Made by a program: the position numbers and the translations under genes
From: an uncultured Prevotellaceae bacterium
GTDB lineage: Bacteria > Bacteroidota > Bacteroidia > Bacteroidales > Bacteroidaceae
Assembly: GCA_900315455.1 (NCBI GenBank)
Contig: OMZE01000002.1
Location: 124,001-188,000 of the forward strand
Direction of reading: 5' to 3'
DNA: 64,000 nucleotides
In this document: positions 34,872 through 42,266 of the stretch, piece after piece
How positions within the stretch are numbered: the stretch's first letter is position 1
Layout: each line of letters begins with the position of its first letter
Notes under the pieces: generated by a model
The model's database searches: none
Seen by the model: the letters and a program-made list of their open reading frames with translations, nothing else
Told to the model about the DNA's origin: nothing

Positions 34872-35247
34872 TGGGAAGTGATTCCAAGACTTTTTCTGTC
34901 AAGAACCCCATCATGTAGGCAAAAGCCTCCTCACTGTCTTCTGAGAGGCTGATACCAACATTACACATCACAGCGTAGGTTGAATGGAACAACTCATGTA
35001 CGAGGAATCCAACATCCTGCGCTGTTTCGGGTAACTTTGGAAGCCACACGAAGTAGGCGTTGAACTTGGGGGCATAAACTGTTCGCCCTTTTTCCTCAAA
35101 GGTGAAGTCTTCCAATAGTTCCTCCACTTCTTCCTTATCGAAATAGATGTTAAGCGTCTTCCTTGTCTGTTTCTCATCACCATAGACAATCAGTAGATCT
35201 CTGTAGAACATGTCCATGTGAAGCATATGGTGGGTCATCATCCTCAT
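34843..35247 (-). CDS. Metallopeptidase-like phage protein (HExxH)
   Basis: A 134-residue protein containing GFLVHELFHSTYAVM (HELFH at about residue 84): the HExxH zinc-binding motif of zincins, followed by EEAFAYMMG with a Glu as likely third ligand. Small HExxH proteins of this kind recur in phages and may act as peptidases or regulators. It starts at ATG 35247, overlapping the next gene. Confidence 0.68.
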   Translation of the reverse strand: MRMMTHHMLHMDMFYRDLLIVYGDEKQTRKTLNIYFDKEEVEELLEDFTFEEKGRTVYAPKFNAYFVWLPKLPETAQDVGFLVHELFHSTYAVMCNVGISLSEDSEEAFAYMMGFLTEKVLESLPTISCPSRQL

Positions 35248-35498
35248 GCCTTCCCCGCCTCCTTCCTATACTCCCCATCCGTCAGTACATGCCACTTCCC
35301 TCTGTCATCCTTGCAAATCCAGTCGGTGGCTGATGCGTCATGAATATCATAATCTTTGTAGGTGTCATCACATAAGTTGAGGGCGCAGAGGTACGCCACA
35401 CCATCATCGGTCTTGTCAGCGCCTAACACACATGGCAGGCGGAAGATGTCCGGCGACACATTGCCCTTCGGCACCTGGTAGGCTTCCACGATCTTCAC
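35244..35498 (-). CDS. Hypothetical phage protein (84 residues)
   Basis: Start GTG at 35498 overlaps the upstream stop (GTGA coupling) and is preferred to an ATG at 35531. The product has three cysteines and an acidic/aromatic body (DSICKDDRGKWHV-like end). No family recognised. Confidence 0.52.
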   Translation of the reverse strand: MKIVEAYQVPKGNVSPDIFRLPCVLGADKTDDGVAYLCALNLCDDTYKDYDIHDASATDWICKDDRGKWHVLTDGEYRKEAGKA

Positions 35499-35875
35499 GC
35501 CTCCGTCACCTCCGTTTCGTAAACCTCCCATCCACGGGCTTCCTCTATCAGTTCCATGGCGTCGCGCCTCGTCCTCTTGTCGGCATCCTTTGTCAGAGCC
35601 TCCAGCATGTCGGCCATCTTCTCCAGTAGCGTAGGCACGGAATAGTACTGCTCTCTGTACTCATCCTCCCAGTTCACCTCCGAGAGGTCCACGCCACCGA
35701 AGTAGTCGGGATACTCGGGTGCCTCCTCGATGTAGTTCACGGTGTTCACGGGCATCGTCTTCTGCAAGGTTACCGTCACCTCACAGTCATACTGCCGCGG
35801 CTCCGGATCGCTCTGGTTCCACGGCGCCTGGGGGTCATGCTCAGCCCCCATGGGGTAATAACCTGATTCTCTCAT
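35495..35875 (-). CDS. Hypothetical phage protein (126 residues)
   Basis: Acidic, aromatic N-terminus (MRESGYYPMGAEHDPQAPW) and a helical C-terminal half (LLEKMADMLEALTKDADKRT). This is the first protein gene downstream of the tRNA-like element. Unknown function; it looks like many phage accessory proteins. Confidence 0.55.
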   Translation of the reverse strand: MRESGYYPMGAEHDPQAPWNQSDPEPRQYDCEVTVTLQKTMPVNTVNYIEEAPEYPDYFGGVDLSEVNWEDEYREQYYSVPTLLEKMADMLEALTKDADKRTRRDAMELIEEARGWEVYETEVTEA

Positions 35876-35902
35876 AGTAATTCGTTTTTGATGGTTCGTA
35901 GA

Positions 35903-36028
35903 TGGTGCCCACGGCAGGAGTCGAACCTGCGCTCATCCTACATTCAAAAACATGCGCTCCGGCCAGTTTTACCTCTTTAGCGCATTTTCTTATCTGCCGC
36001 CTCGCACCGTCGTGCGGCTCTCGTGGGC
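35903..36028 (-). tRNA. tRNA-like element with encoded CCA and non-canonical 5' half
   Basis: Minus strand. A clean T-arm (GCAGG-TTCGACT-CCTGC, 35914-35930) is followed by 7-nt acceptor CGTGGGC (35907-35913), discriminator A and encoded CCA. The complementary 5' strand GCCCACG lies at 36022-36028, so the element spans 126 nt, about 50 more than a normal tRNA. A D-arm-like segment (GCTA...TGGC with GG in the loop) and a weak arm with loop GTTTTTGA can be drawn, with a 43-nt hairpin-rich insert after the acceptor. It may be decayed or divergent, and a functional anticodon is uncertain. It lies in the early operon in the operon's direction. Confidence 0.5.
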
Positions 36029-36230
36029 TCGAAAACGCCCGGCTTTCACAAGTGGGGCGGATGCAAAATCGTATTTGTAATGTACAGTTAGCCGTCCGTT
36101 CGCTTACAGACATCAAAGGAATCATTCTATTCCATTCAAAACACGTCACACGGCCGCTGCCGTTAATCGCACTTTGTTACACACATATTATAATTGATTG
36201 ATTGGAAATGTATACGGCGTTATTCTGAAA

Positions 36231-36332
36231 CCTGCCGCCCCGCACAGCCCGCACTAATACCAATACATTCAATTTATGAGCGTTATCCATTTTTCCAACA
36301 CAAACTGTGCGCTGCGCGTCGGGGGCGGCAGG
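36231..36332. ncRNA. Candidate structured RNA between two tRNA-like elements
   Basis: CCTGCCGCCCC (36231-36241) is an exact 11-bp inverted repeat of GGGGCGGCAGG (36322-36332). Inside, CTGTGCG and CGCACAG type arms extend the pairing across an asymmetric bulge, enclosing an AT-rich loop of about 60 nt. No protein gene fits in 36029-36358. Strand not fixed; minus is favoured by context. Confidence 0.45.
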
Positions 36333-36358
36333 AAGGGGCCTCACGGCTCCGATACGTG

Positions 36359-36443
36359 GGAGGGACGGGAGGCTCGAACTCCCTCGGGGCTGCCGCTGTT
36401 TTCCTCTACGGCTCCCGTGCTTTCCATGTTACACCAGTCCCTC
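36359..36443 (-). tRNA. tRNA-like element with atypical anticodon domain
   Basis: Minus strand. Acceptor GAGGGAC (36437-36443) pairs with GTCCCTC (36360-36366). T-arm GGGAG-TTCGAGC-CTCCC is at 36367-36383. D-arm is GTGT/GCAC with loop AACATGGAAA. The 33-nt middle forms a long hairpin (GGG-A-GCCG ... CGGC-AG-CCC) with a 13-nt loop instead of a normal 5+7 anticodon arm. CCA is not encoded. The total of 85 nt is class II size. Phage-encoded tRNA-like; anticodon not assignable. Confidence 0.5.
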
Positions 36444-36513
36444 TCGGTGGCCCGGCCGGTCCTCACGGACAGACAGTGCCGGTTCAGAGAAAAAAAAGCA
36501 TTATTCACCAGAG

Positions 36514-36696
36514 TCATGTGTTCGGGGTGATGTCTATAGGTCCCACCTGATGCTGCCATGTGCCCTCGGCCTTCCGGCGGTGGCTCTCACACACATCGGC
36601 CTTCTTCACCGTCCTGCGGAGGCGCAGGCACCAACCGCGGCCACGCTGGTGGCAGTCGCTGAACGACAGGCAGGTCTTGCAGCACCTCTCCATCAC
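36514..36696 (-). CDS. Small Cys-rich phage protein (60 residues)
   Basis: Begins MMERCCKTCLSFSDCHQRG with a CCxxC plus Cys/His arrangement, and basic middle (RLRRTVKK). Probably zinc-binding. It is 10 bp downstream of the ssDNA-binding gene and just before the tRNA-like element. Function unknown. Confidence 0.58.
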   Translation of the reverse strand: MMERCCKTCLSFSDCHQRGRGWCLRLRRTVKKADVCESHRRKAEGTWQHQVGPIDITPNT

Positions 36697-36706
36697 CCCG
36701 GGTCAA

Positions 36707-37279
36707 TCAGATATCGTCGTCGTCATCGTCATCGTCGAAGCCCTCGAAATCGCTCTCGGCGCTCTCCTTGTCACCGCCCAGGCGACTGTCGTCCTTCGTC
36801 TTCATCACGTTGTTGATGGCAGCGGCAATGCCCTTGTTCACGCCCTTGTCGTAGCCGTAGAACGACACCGACACCATGCCCCACATGCCGCTATACACGT
36901 CCTCCTCGTCGGTGATGGGTTGGAAGTCCTTGTCCACCACACCGGGTTTCGTGTTGCTCTTCGCGTTGATGTAGTAGTGGCCGGCATAGGCCTCGTCGTC
37001 CTTCTCCTCGTCGTCACCGTCGTTCAGGGGCAGACTGAGTTTCTTGGGTGCCTTGCCGCCCCACTTGTTGGTGGCAAACTCCTTCTTCGCGTTCTCTATC
37101 GCCTCCTCGATGGCGGCGATGGTCTTCTTCTCCTTCTTCGGGATGAGGATGCTCACGCTGTACTTGCCGTTCTCGTTGTCGCCGTCGAAACTGTGTTTCT
37201 CCAGCAGGTGGACGTAACTCAGACGGCATGGTCCGAACACCACCTTCCTGTTGATTACTTTCGGGTCTTTCATTGTCAA
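36707..37279 (-). CDS. DUF2815 family ssDNA-binding protein
   Basis: A 190-residue protein matching the DUF2815 phage family: RLSYVHLLEKHSFDGDNENG then KYSVSILIPK, and KFATNKWGGK-type basic patches. It ends in an extremely acidic tail (FDDDDDDDDI), typical of SSB-type C-termini that recruit partner proteins. Members bind single-stranded DNA in phage replication and recombination. It is encoded between the DUF2800 nuclease and the Cys-rich gene, the usual neighbourhood. Confidence 0.88.
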   Translation of the reverse strand: MTMKDPKVINRKVVFGPCRLSYVHLLEKHSFDGDNENGKYSVSILIPKKEKKTIAAIEEAIENAKKEFATNKWGGKAPKKLSLPLNDGDDEEKDDEAYAGHYYINAKSNTKPGVVDKDFQPITDEEDVYSGMWGMVSVSFYGYDKGVNKGIAAAINNVMKTKDDSRLGGDKESAESDFEGFDDDDDDDDI

Positions 37280-37323
37280 ATCGTTTTTATGGGTTAAATC
37301 TCAAATCTATATTGTCTTTCTTT

Positions 37324-37349
37324 TCCGTATGCCGAGGTTCCACCTCGGC
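37324..37349 (+). repeat. Dispersed palindromic repeat, copy C
   Basis: TCCGTATGCCGAGG, TTCCA, CCTCGGC. The head matches copies A and B, but the arm sequence differs (CCGAGG/CCTCGG), with pairing kept. It is in the gap between the DUF2800 and DUF2815 genes. Confidence 0.65.
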
Positions 37350-37356
37350 TCCGTCG

Positions 37357-38502
37357 TCACATCCCCGCGAAGTCCGCCACGGCGTTGTTCAGCGCGGGGC
37401 GCTTGTCGCTCTCGGGAACGAGGGTGGGCTTGCCCTGCGGTTTCTCCATCCATGCGGAGCAGAGTTCACCGAACTTCTTCCGCCCTACGGCCTTCTCCAG
37501 GTCGGTGAGGCTGCGCAGTTCCCTCGGCTTCAGGTAACTCTCCTCGGCATACCCCGCACCTTCGAGCACGGCGCACACGGCCTTCGGGTCTGTTATCCGC
37601 CGCACGCTGCGGCCTTCCACCAGTTTCCATCCGGCATAGCACTCGCCGTCGAGGGCGCGCTGCAGGGCAAACTCCTCCACATCGCCCACCCACGACTTGA
37701 TGACGGCAAGGTAAGGGAGCACCTTCTCGGCCATCTCACCGGGAGAGAGCAGGCGGGGGTCGGTATACACTTCATGGGTGGTGCGGCACAGCGAGGCAAG
37801 TGCCTTGCAGCGAGGACGCACCTTGCAGAAGCGGCACCAGTCGCCGGGCTCCTGGGCGCCATTGCCCTCCCATGCCTCCCTCGCCTTCGGGCGAAGGGTG
37901 CCCTCTGCCCAGCGCAGCAGGTCGGCAGCGGCCATCTCCCACTCACTCACATGGCCGAGCCTCGGCTGGATGATGGTCATACGCACCTTGCTGATGCCGT
38001 ACTCCAGGTCGAAGACCTTCCACGCGCCGAGGGCGTATATCATCATCTGGGGATTCTCGTCGGCGTCCACCCTCACGCCCTTGCCATACTTGAAGTCGAT
38101 GACGTCCATCACGCCGTCGGCGATGATCACGGCGTCGGCAGTGCCGAAGGCCTCGGGCACCCACTCCGAGAAGTCGAGGCGGGTCTCCACGAGCAGACGG
38201 GCATCGGGGGTCTTCTTCCTCGCCTCCTCCAACTTGCCGATGACGGTGGCGGCATAGCCTGCCACATGTTCGTCCATGGCGGCATCGTGAAGGTCCTCGA
38301 GTTCCGCTATCTCACGGTCCTCACCGTCGGTGGGCAGACCGAGGTAATGCTTCAGCGCACGGGCGCAGTAGGCATGGGCAAGGGTGCCCTCTCGGGCAAA
38401 CACGCTACCCTTGTCCTCCTCATGCTCCTCCAGACGGGGCGAGGGGGTGCAGTGCAGCCACCGGTGGGCGCTGCTCGGACTGAGTAATGCGTGCTGTGCC
38501 AT
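37357..38502 (-). CDS. DUF2800 family PD-(D/E)xK nuclease-like protein
   Basis: A 381-residue protein: N-terminus SPSSAHRWLHCTPSPRLEE, and central TADAVIIADGVMDVIDFKYG with the Asp and the DFK pair of the restriction-endonuclease-like fold (about residues 125-140), as in Cas4/RecB-like phage nucleases. DUF2800 genes pair with DUF2815 in phage replication modules. A cluster of cysteines (WCRFCKVRPRCKALASLC, about 230-245) could hold an Fe-S cluster as in Cas4/AddB-type nucleases. It probably processes DNA ends. Confidence 0.85.
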   Translation of the reverse strand: MAQHALLSPSSAHRWLHCTPSPRLEEHEEDKGSVFAREGTLAHAYCARALKHYLGLPTDGEDREIAELEDLHDAAMDEHVAGYAATVIGKLEEARKKTPDARLLVETRLDFSEWVPEAFGTADAVIIADGVMDVIDFKYGKGVRVDADENPQMMIYALGAWKVFDLEYGISKVRMTIIQPRLGHVSEWEMAAADLLRWAEGTLRPKAREAWEGNGAQEPGDWCRFCKVRPRCKALASLCRTTHEVYTDPRLLSPGEMAEKVLPYLAVIKSWVGDVEEFALQRALDGECYAGWKLVEGRSVRRITDPKAVCAVLEGAGYAEESYLKPRELRSLTDLEKAVGRKKFGELCSAWMEKPQGKPTLVPESDKRPALNNAVADFAGM

Positions 38503-39131
38503 CAGAACGGGGGTTGTTCCATTACTTCATTGCCTACCACTCCCAGCAGGTCCACCTGCTCCACGAACGAGCGGCGGCTCTCCTCAGCGATGTCGGGAAT
38601 CTTCTCTGCACCGAGCGACATCACGATGTTCTTCACCGCGGCAGTCACCTTCTTGTGCCACAACTTATAGCCGTCAGAGGTCTTGTCCTCCCAGCCCTCA
38701 CCCTCTATGCGGTCGCGGGCACGGGTCACGGCAGCCCTCATGTCTGTCACGGTAGGCACGGGGGCGGCAGCCTCGGGCTGCGGTTCCTCCTTTGGCTTGG
38801 CTTCCTCCTGGGGGGCAGCGCCCTCGGCACCTTCAGCACCGCCGGCACCCTTCTCCGTAGGCTGCGGTTCCGCCGCAGCAGCACCTTCGCCACCTTCCTT
38901 CGGGGGCCATATCTGTTCCTTCTTGTTCATGGTCACGCCTTCCTCGGTGGCGATGGCCTTCACGATGCCGGCCTCCTTCGTCGCAGGCAGCAGGTTAAGC
39001 AGGCCGCTGTGGCCGAAAGCCTCGGCTGCCTTCCTGAAATTGTCGATGCAGGCGAGAAGGCTCTCGCTCGCGTCAAATCTGAATGTTACTTTGATTTCCA
39101 TATCTAAAAATGTTTTAGGGTTATGTTTCAT
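38502..39131 (-). CDS. Hypothetical phage protein with Pro/Ala/Glu linker
   Basis: A 209-residue protein: N-terminal helical region, a central low-complexity Gly/Ala/Pro/Glu segment (EEAKPKEEPQPEAAAP), and a helical C-terminus. ATG at 39131 overlaps the HTH stop. ATG 39101 (MEIKVTFRFD) is an alternative. A copy of the dispersed repeat is translated within the linker. It overlaps the DUF2800 start by 1 bp. Unknown function. Confidence 0.6.
   Translation of the reverse strand: MKHNPKTFLDMEIKVTFRFDASESLLACIDNFRKAAEAFGHSGLLNLLPATKEAGIVKAIATEEGVTMNKKEQIWPPKEGGEGAAAAEPQPTEKGAGGAEGAEGAAPQEEAKPKEEPQPEAAAPVPTVTDMRAAVTRARDRIEGEGWEDKTSDGYKLWHKKVTAAVKNIVMSLGAEKIPDIAEESRRSFVEQVDLLGVVGNEVMEQPPF
38854..38879 (+). 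repeat. Dispersed palindromic repeat, copy D
   Basis: TCCGTAGGCTGCGG, TTCCG, CCGCAGC. It is translated inside the Pro/Ala/Glu linker of the 209-residue protein (AEPQPTEK). Its arms pair, and the TCTCCGTA head is retained. Confidence 0.65.
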
Positions 39132-39325
39132 ATAGTCTGGTTCCAGAACCTCAGAATCTCAAGGCCGGTGTAGAACTTGCTGAAAGTGGTCTTGTGCATG
39201 TTGCACCTGATGAGTCCGTCGGCGGTGTACCTGCGCAGCGTGTTGCGGTGGATGCCGAGCAAGGCGCAGGTCTCGGTGATGGTGTAGCGCCCGGCAGGCT
39301 GCACGTTTGGCTTGATTCCTGTCAT
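39128..39325 (-). CDS. HTH protein, excisionase-like
   Basis: A 65-residue protein: ITETCALLGIHRNTLRRYTA is a MerR/Xis-type winged helix (HTH_17 style), followed by DGLIRCNM-like wing. Small single-domain HTH proteins of this type act as excisionases or regulators of early genes. It is ATGA-coupled to the next gene. Confidence 0.65.
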   Translation of the reverse strand: MTGIKPNVQPAGRYTITETCALLGIHRNTLRRYTADGLIRCNMHKTTFSKFYTGLEILRFWNQTI

Positions 39326-39329
39326 GGTG

Positions 39330-39530
39330 CTATCCTCCTATCCATTCTGCCAGGCCGCAGACGAGCAGCAGCCCGATGATTACTACGTGCGTGAGGACTA
39401 CCTCTCCATGGGTGACGTCCTCGCCACTGAGGTAAGAGAAGGTGGCGCTCCTCGCTACCCACCATCTTGCGGCAGCATTGGCCGTCCTCAAGTTGTTCAT
39501 GTCTATCCTTGCCATAGTCATTCCTCTCAT
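39330..39530 (-). CDS. Small membrane protein
   Basis: A 66-residue product with one C-terminal hydrophobic helix (HVVIIGLLLVCGLAEWIGG). The ATG at 39530 overlaps the upstream stop (TAATG), and a second in-frame ATG at 39515 is close to a GAGAGG site. Function unknown. Confidence 0.5.
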   Translation of the reverse strand: MRGMTMARIDMNNLRTANAAARWWVARSATFSYLSGEDVTHGEVVLTHVVIIGLLLVCGLAEWIGG

Positions 39531-39775
39531 TACTCCATTACTGTTTCCTTATACTTCCTGGCTCCGTCGTAAAGGCCCGCGTTACGCAATACAGCCTCCA
39601 CGCCCTGAGCGGTCATGCCCCGCCTGGCGGCAATGGCGGCGAGAATCCTCGTGGGGGGAACACCGTCACGCACGGCTTGGGGCGCAGTGTCCTCCCACTC
39701 CTTGCAGATGGCGGCATGCGTCTCCTTACGGATGCGCTCCACCTCGTTCATCATGGGTTTGTCGTTTTGTGTCAT
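39530..39775 (-). CDS. Small phage protein, first gene of the early operon
   Basis: An 81-residue helical protein (starts MTQNDKPMMNEVERIRKET). It is the first minus-strand gene after the divergent operator region, so it is the promoter-proximal gene of the lytic transcript. No family recognised. It may be a Cro-like or antirepressor-type accessory by place only. Confidence 0.5.
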   Translation of the reverse strand: MTQNDKPMMNEVERIRKETHAAICKEWEDTAPQAVRDGVPPTRILAAIAARRGMTAQGVEAVLRNAGLYDGARKYKETVME

Positions 39776-39945
39776 AATCTCTTGGTTTTATAAATAGTTT
39801 TCAATATATTTGCAAAAGATTTGAAAAGATGTTGCAAAGATATAGTAAATTACTTTATCTTGCAAATTTTTACTTGATTATATTAAGTAATTAACTTTAT
39901 TTAAGGATTGAAATATAGTAAACTACTATTTAATGGAAAAAAGAA
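39776..39945. promoter_or_regulatory. Divergent immunity promoter/operator region
   Basis: Minus strand: TTTG (CAAA at 39863-39866), 20-bp spacer and TATCTTTG (CAAAGATA at 39835-39842), driving the early operon. Plus strand: TATATTTG at 39805-39812. Operator-like inverted repeats are present: ATAGTA-AAC-TACTAT (39915-39929), AGTAAATTACT (39843-39853) and TTAAGTAATTAA (39882-39893). The related ATAGTAA/TTACT words suggest several sites for one repressor, two of which overlap the early promoter. Confidence 0.7.
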
Positions 39946-40716
39946 ATGGAAATAACTAAAAGAAATAAAGTAATTAAAGCAATGGTTGAGCATGAAAAAA
40001 TGACGGTTGCTCAATTTGCTGTATCAATTGGAAAGCCATCAGCTAATTTATATGATATTCAATCAGGAAAACTGAAAGGTGTAAGTAATAAACTTGCTGA
40101 TGTTATCATCGCCAAGTATCCCCATTATAATAAATCATGGCTCCTCACTGGCGAGGGCGACATGCTGACGCAGGACGTGACCCCCGTCAAAGCGGCCGAA
40201 CTCAGGGAATACGAAAGGACGAAAAGTGGCAACAGGTTCTACAGGAGCGCCGAAGGGCACATCGTCATGCAGGTGCCCATCGTGCCCATAGAGGCACTGG
40301 GTAGCCCCGACGACGAGTATGCCACCATCGTCAGCGACTACGAGAACGAGACGACACTCTTCGAGGTCGACGAGGTGCACCACGGCAAGTACCTCGCATT
40401 CCGCGTCAACGGCGACTCCATGGACGACGGCACACGCAACAGTTTCGAAAGGGGAGACATCGTGCTCGTGCGCGAACTCTCACGCGACAAGTGGCTCCCG
40501 CGGCTCCACTACCGCGACTGGCCCTACTGGGTCATCGTCTTCGGCAACAACGTCCGCATCAAGCAGATCATCGGCCAGGACGAGAACACGGGCACCATCA
40601 CGCTCCATTCCCTCAACCCCTCACCCGAATACACCGACTTCACCCTCCACCTCGACCAGATCTCCCGCCTCTTCAACGTAGTAAAGAAAAAACCCCGCAT
40701 CATCACCTACGGATGA
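39946..40716 (+). CDS. S24-type phage repressor (mosaic CI-like)
   Basis: A 256-residue protein. N-terminal HTH residues 10-60 (MTVAQFAVSIGKPSANLYD; NKSWLLTGEGDML). C-terminal S24/LexA-like peptidase domain: catalytic Ser in VNGDSMDDG (about 164) and Lys in VRIKQII (about 205). The first 190 bp are strongly AT-rich, and the composition switches sharply at about 40140 to GC-rich, so the gene looks assembled from two sources. It faces the operator region and should maintain lysogeny with RecA-induced self-cleavage. Confidence 0.88.
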   Translation: MEITKRNKVIKAMVEHEKMTVAQFAVSIGKPSANLYDIQSGKLKGVSNKLADVIIAKYPHYNKSWLLTGEGDMLTQDVTPVKAAELREYERTKSGNRFYRSAEGHIVMQVPIVPIEALGSPDDEYATIVSDYENETTLFEVDEVHHGKYLAFRVNGDSMDDGTRNSFERGDIVLVRELSRDKWLPRLHYRDWPYWVIVFGNNVRIKQIIGQDENTGTITLHSLNPSPEYTDFTLHLDQISRLFNVVKKKPRIITYG

Positions 40717-40744
40717 CACGGGCGCGTACATAATATAAAATCAC

Positions 40745-41179
40745 ATGACCGACATAGAGACAATTGTCGAGGAAATCATCAGAGAGGCAGCAGGGAAAAA
40801 AGATTCCTCCGTGGCCTGGAAGCCCGACGAAGGGGAGACAAAAGAACAGTGGGAGGAGATAAAAGAATCCCTCAAGGCATACGGAACGGTAATACAACTC
40901 TACGATGGCGAAGGCGGCATCAAGTTCACTGTCAGCGAGCAGGGAAGAGCGTTCCTCACAATGGGAGGATTCAAACAACTCCGCCATGATCAGGAACTGC
41001 GGGAAAAGGAGGTCGAGGCCACAGTCAGTGCTGCTGACTCCGCTAAGAAGTCAGCGGCCTATGCAGAGGAATCAAATCAAATCGCCAGAAAGGCAAACAG
41101 ATTATCCTTAGCAGCGATAATACTTGCGGCGGCAGCACTGGCGGTGTCGATCATCTCGTTAGTAACAAAATCGCAGTGA
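40745..41179 (+). CDS. Hypothetical protein with C-terminal membrane anchor, immunity region
   Basis: A 144-residue acidic protein; residues about 122-140 form a hydrophobic helix (LAAIILAAAALAVSIISLV) near the C-terminus. It starts 28 bp after the repressor stop and is probably cotranscribed in lysogeny. Genes in this slot often encode superinfection exclusion or membrane-tethered defence; no family is recognised. Confidence 0.6.
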   Translation: MTDIETIVEEIIREAAGKKDSSVAWKPDEGETKEQWEEIKESLKAYGTVIQLYDGEGGIKFTVSEQGRAFLTMGGFKQLRHDQELREKEVEATVSAADSAKKSAAYAEESNQIARKANRLSLAAIILAAAALAVSIISLVTKSQ

Positions 41180-41465
41180 GAACTAAAAGGCCGACAACAG
41201 ACGCATACATGCAAGCCAGGAGAAACTTCAACTCTGCAATCTCATCTAACAGATTTTTGTATTGATGCTGATTCTCAAGCTCTGCAATCTTACCTGACAG
41301 GTCTTTGTAAAGATGCTGATTTTCATCCTTCAAATCGTTCACTTCGCTGCGCAGCCACGAGACCTTTCTGTTGACCTCCTGAATCCACGAGAGGTTCTCG
41401 CTGATACGCCGTTTCAATGACCATTTGAACATAGGCTTCTCTTCGGGAAAAATAATCTTTGGCAT
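41151..41465 (-). CDS. Hypothetical coiled-coil protein with C-terminal membrane segment
   Basis: A 104-residue product starting MPKIIFPEEKPMFKWS at 41465, with heptad-rich helix (WLRSEVNDLKDENQHLY) and C-terminal membrane helix (ASVVGLLVLTAILLLTR). TATCTTTG at 41470-41477 sits 5 bp upstream of the ATG on the minus strand, so the message is nearly leaderless. Its 3' end overlaps the convergent gene by 29 bp. Unknown function, possibly a surface-exclusion partner. Confidence 0.6.
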   Translation of the reverse strand: MPKIIFPEEKPMFKWSLKRRISENLSWIQEVNRKVSWLRSEVNDLKDENQHLYKDLSGKIAELENQHQYKNLLDEIAELKFLLACMYASVVGLLVLTAILLLTR

Positions 41466-41516
41466 ACCGCAAAGATACGAAAAAAAATGTGGTGAAAGGA
41501 AAGAAAAAGCAAATAA

Positions 41517-42266
41517 ATGGAAAAGAAATATACCGACAGCCATCAAGTAAGTGACAACATAACACTTTTCAAGGAAGACTTCGGAGAGTTCTATGTGCCT
41601 GTTGTAAGCGATCTTCTGGCACATGTCGACATATGGCTGACCGATGCTCTCGGACAACCGCATTTCTCAAGCAAGCAGGTGATTATCCTTCAAAGTGATA
41701 AAGAGCCGATGTGTAGTGAGGGCGGAATATGTCACATAATAAATCTCACAACAAAGGTTAATTACTGGTGCCAATGGGTCTACCAGTTCGCCCATGAATA
41801 CTGCCACCATCTTATCAACGGACCACTGACAGGAGAGGTCAACGGTCTAATATGGTTTGAGGAGACAATCTGCGAGTTGTCATCTATGTTTTGCCTGTCT
41901 CGGATGGTTTACTATTGCGCTCATCATACCAATCCATATCTGACGCGTTATCGCCCCTCGGTCCAGGGCTATCTGGATGCCCTTTTGAGAGAAGAAGAGG
42001 ACGAGGCTCCTCTCCATCTTTACATAAATAGAAATCTCCATCTATTAGAGCAGCCTGTGTACCAACGGGAAATCTACAGACATATAGCACGCCAAGTATT
42101 ACCTCTATATCTTGAATGCCCATCCCTCTGGCGGATGATTCCGCATTTCGGAAATATGCATGAACGGCAGAGTCTAACTCGTCTCTTTGATCATCTGAGA
42201 GAGGAAGCCGATACCACTTATGCTGATGCGCTCCAAGAACTGAGGATAATGCTGATTGGCTCATAG
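41517..42266 (+). CDS. HExxH metallopeptidase-like protein
   Basis: A 249-residue protein with FAHEYCHHLINGPL (HEYCH, about residue 97) followed by FEETICELSS, fitting zinc-peptidase geometry with a downstream Glu ligand. The remainder is helical and lacks signal or membrane segments. Immunity-region metallopeptidases such as ImmA-like proteins cleave repressors. This one lacks the usual HTH pairing, so that role is a hypothesis. It is divergent from the coiled-coil gene. Confidence 0.68.
   Translation: MEKKYTDSHQVSDNITLFKEDFGEFYVPVVSDLLAHVDIWLTDALGQPHFSSKQVIILQSDKEPMCSEGGICHIINLTTKVNYWCQWVYQFAHEYCHHLINGPLTGEVNGLIWFEETICELSSMFCLSRMVYYCAHHTNPYLTRYRPSVQGYLDALLREEEDEAPLHLYINRNLHLLEQPVYQREIYRHIARQVLPLYLECPSLWRMIPHFGNMHERQSLTRLFDHLREEADTTYADALQELRIMLIGS

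Noticed and set aside
35841..36149. Frames across the first tRNA-like element
   Set aside because: They translate the T-arm and acceptor region; typical spurious predictions over tRNA sequence.
41884..42264. Minus-strand frame opposite the metallopeptidase gene, with a promoter-like box just upstream
   Set aside because: The plus frame carries a coherent HExxH peptidase with normal composition; the minus frame has no recognisable family. Kept only as a possible antisense transcript.
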